Below the pieces are notes generated by a model, which was given only the letters and a program-made list of their open reading frames with translations, did no database searches and had not been told where the DNA came from. 64,000 nucleotides of DNA from Sphagnum magellanicum (Eukaryota; Streptophyta; Sphagnopsida; Sphagnales; Sphagnaceae). A program made the translations under genes and the position numbers. Each line of letters opens with the position of its first letter. Within the stretch, counting starts at the first letter, position 1. Where the stretch lies: the NCBI GenBank assembly GCA_021904315.1, contig CM038908.1:12668501-12732500 (forward strand), given 5' to 3'. Below, piece by piece: positions 61,052-64,000 of this stretch.

Positions 61052-64000
61052 GTTCTTCAGGGAGTTGTATTGCATAGGTCAAGCTCTGAAATGTTCTATG
61101 CGAAAGCTGAAATATAGATTTGATGCATGTAGAGCTTGCTGCATTTGAGATCTAGTGGTTAAGAGCTCTGAAACTTGAATTGTACAATATGAAAGGAGAA
61201 GAGATGTGATGATTTTTGAGTTTCTGTCATTGCACCCATGCGTAGCTAGATAAGAGTTGATCAATTGACATTCTCAATTTGCAAGAGGGCAAGACTGCCT
61301 ATCAGCAAACACAAACACAATTCAATGTGAAGTATGCTATATGTGTTGCTCATGGGAGGAGGAAGTTCACGAAGAGCTTTGCTCTTACAAGTTGCAAAAG
61401 TTTCAATTTGTCATGCTAACTTCTGCAGTACATGAACAGATTTGGCTTTAATTATATACATACATATATAAAATCTTCCCATGTAATCCATGTTGAGATC
61501 AAAGCAAAACATGGGAAACATGGGAAAGAAAATGATTTGGATTGGCCCACCATAATGAATGACTACTGTGGTGGCATTTACTTCTTTGATTTTTGTATTG
61601 TCTAGTTTTTAATGTGTAGGAGGTGAGAATGTGAAAATAATTGCTCTCTATGGTGGATGTGTTAAACAATGATAGAGGCCGAAATCAAGGAGACAACCTT
61701 TCCTTTAGAGAGGAGCCAACAGAGGTGAAAGAAATGGAGTTGCAACTAGTGGTGGGAAAGGGACTATATGCCCAATTTACACCATTGTATCATCCACGGG
61801 AAACCCATTGCAACCCTAAACCCTAAACCACAAGTGAGTTAGAGCAACTCCACCCTTATTGGGTATCTAGGCATGCATCACTATTTCTCACATCCATTAT
61901 TAATTTACATATCCCAAGTCTCACCCGTCAACTTGAAAATGGGACTTTGAAAAGTGAAAGATCACTAATAGCAAAGCAAGTGGACTAATTAGATAGTGAT
62001 TTGACCAATCAATCACAATGGGAGACTATGTCATGGGAACCGATCAAACAATTTAGCCAATCTACAACAAGATTTAAGACAATGCAATAGTGTCCACCAA
62101 CTATTGCATCATGTGCAAAAAAGTTATCCTCAAATCATTTTTTTGAACCAAACTAACAATTTATTACTATTCTACATCCAAAGCATGCTCTTACAATGCA
62201 TAAGTCGGGGCTACTCTTACTACAATTCCACCTTGGTAACCTATCTTGTAACCTATCCTATTTTCCCCTCGCTACACCTAGGTAACTATCTATGTAAGGT
62301 AGAGTAACTATCTATATAATGGTTCATTTAAACTTGAAGATAGCTAAATCAATAGATTGGAAAATAGTTCAAATAGTTTAAACTTGTGGCATGCTACCAA
62401 TAAATAGCATATGTGATTGTAAATGTGGTAGCCTATCATCAACATTAATTTCTAGAATTAAAACAAGTATTATGCAAATGGTGCAAAGATAAACTTGTAT
62501 GAAAAGTTTAGATTTTGATGCTTGAGACCATTGATAATTTATCATTTCAAAATCCTATGTGATAGTGTATTGACAAGTCTCTTGTTTCTTGCACACCTCC
62601 TCTTGCATCATAGAGCTTGCATGTGCATTCATCTCCTTTTATGGCATTGTAAAACATGTGTAGTAGAGTTCACATCTACCTAATGAGCATGTCACAAATT
62701 GGTCTTCTATTTTTGCACTTTAGAGCTCACACAACAAAACTTGCACCTCCCTTGTGAACATGCAACTTAGCTTGTCCTTTGGTTTTGCCTAGTTTCAACA
62801 ATCTATAGATTCAATAGACAATAATAGAAAGACATCATCAATATTCATCAACGAAAGAGAATTCAAGTCTCTTCGGAGACATCTGATAAAATTGGAATGA
62901 AAGAGAATTCAATGTCATTTAAAAATGCAAGGGAAAGAGGAAGAGGAAACACCAAGAGAAATCCTATTCATAGAGACCATATTTGCATGCAACTAATTGT
63001 CCAAAACGACTAATGCAATATTGGAAAACGACCAACAATTATTTTATTCTAAAGTAACTACATATTAGAAATTACTTTAAATTGTAATCTAATTGCAAAC
63101 GAGTCAACATTTTGACATGTCATCATGTTCTTGTGAGTTTTTTGTCAATGTCATTTGACTCCAAATGTAAGTTGCAATTACACTAAAACTATACAATAAA
63201 TATTATTACCACATCATAAAATCATGCAATTTTATGAGAGTTGCAAATAACAAGGTTCCATGTCAAACATTGCCTTAAATATAATTTAGTTATGTATGGG
63301 TCAACATCTAAACATGTTAACATGTTTTTGTGAGTTCTATCAACATTGTTTGATTCTAGATGTAAGTTGTAAATATTTTGCAACTCGTTCACTTATTTTA
63401 GTGGTGTTAGCATGGTATGCAAAGTGCCATATCATGATGCCTATTGTTGGTGGAGATGCTTCGAATGGGGACTTAAGATGGTCACATTATTCAACTTCTT
63501 GTGGTTTTATTAACATTAGAATGGATGGACCATTTTCGACTAGTCCATGTAGCATGTGACTCAATTATGTTGCTACTAAGAGAAGACAATTTATGACATT
63601 ATTCACACTAAAGTAAGACATTCATACAATTGGCTTTGGCAAGGTCTATGCACATCTAGGTAGTGAATGAGCTTCAAGACATTATATTATTGCTAGATGT
63701 GGTTTTCATCACCATCATTAATGTTCATATTCTATTTATGTCATTGTTTGGAATATAATATTTGCATTCAAAATATCAAACTCCTTTATAAACAATTTGT
63801 TTGTCCCAACAACATTTGGAACACATGGAGCATTGGAGAGGGTGATGTCATCAAGGATGTGTTCAACCAAGGTGCATTGTCACTTGGTCCTATGTAATCA
63901 ACACTAGTGTTCATTTTAACAAGGCAAATACGAAACTCCTTGTGCAACATAAAGTTTTTCAATGGGTGTTTTGTTTTTTGTCAAAGAAGAACATTTACAT
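61052..64000. other. 3' flank of the PUB62-like gene and AT-rich repeat DNA
   Basis: A short ITS (AACCCTAAACCCTAAACC) lies at 61812-61829. A GGTAACCTATC / CACCTAGGTAAC block at 62232-62310 resembles 6545-6620. A roughly 197-bp-spaced duplication lies at 63100-63190 and 63297-63380. No gene is supported. An 87-codon frame at 63296-63559 and a 66-codon frame at 63697-63897 have no domain. Confidence 0.45.
63097..63385. repeat. Direct duplication, spacing about 197 bp
   Basis: 'GTCAACAT..(A/G)ACATGT' followed by 'TTGTGAGTT' and 'GATGTAAGTTG' occurs at about 63104-63175 and 63300-63372 in the same orientation, roughly 75% alike. Confidence 0.6.

Noticed and set aside
1-64000. tRNA, rRNA or CRISPR features
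   Set aside because: No cloverleaf with a plausible anticodon arm, no rRNA core sequence, and no regularly spaced identical repeats with unique spacers were seen. All arrays here are tandem satellites.

Overview
The window is nuclear DNA of a land plant. Evidence: GT-AG introns of about 80 to 1,100 bp, a plastid-targeted alternative oxidase and a plastid-type histidine-pathway enzyme with transit peptides, plant-only families (PUB62-type U-box, PLATZ, MyoB/GTD-binding), and scattered TTTAGGG-type repeats. Gene-poor AT-rich tracts, compact introns, and Helitrons carrying an endonuclease domain suggest a bryophyte-like plant (moss or relative). That placement is inference only.

Layout. 1-7.4 kb: AT-rich repeat DNA (81-bp array, degenerate telomere-like array, exact 60-bp triplication). 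7.4-18.0 kb: a gene island on the minus strand with a complete 9-exon plastid terminal oxidase gene (PTOX/IMMUTANS), a decayed intron-containing ribosomal protein L12 pseudogene, and a complete 8-exon imidazoleglycerol-phosphate dehydratase gene (HISN5). Both intact gene models close in frame across every splice junction (409 and 300 aa). 18.1-25.5 kb: transposon graveyard with a PIF/Harbinger-like scrap and a decayed Helitron with helicase and EEP-endonuclease motifs. 25.508-29.571 kb: a CACTA element with matching 14-bp terminal inverted repeats and a 3-bp TCA target duplication. It sits inside the Helitron and carries a captured gene with a GTD-binding (myosin-binding, MyoB) domain. 29.6-39.4 kb: an unrecognised decayed multi-exon tract, a 45-bp coding-periodic minisatellite, a GGAT array, a 183-bp AT-rich satellite and other repeats. 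39.5-41.8 kb: a small island with a PLATZ-type gene holding one in-frame stop. 42-53.6 kb: mostly AT-rich repeats with a foldback and a second EEP-endonuclease remnant. 53.7-61.1 kb: a complete 13-coding-exon U-box gene (PUB62-like, 988 aa) on the plus strand. 61.1-64 kb: repeats.

The intact genes do not form a pathway together. PTOX acts in carotenoid desaturation and plastoquinol oxidation, HISN5 in histidine synthesis (both plastid), and the U-box protein is a presumed E3 ubiquitin ligase. The most unusual structure is the nested transposon system at 21.6-29.6 kb: a CACTA element with clean ends, carrying a captured gene that still has introns, inserted into the endonuclease part of a Helitron.
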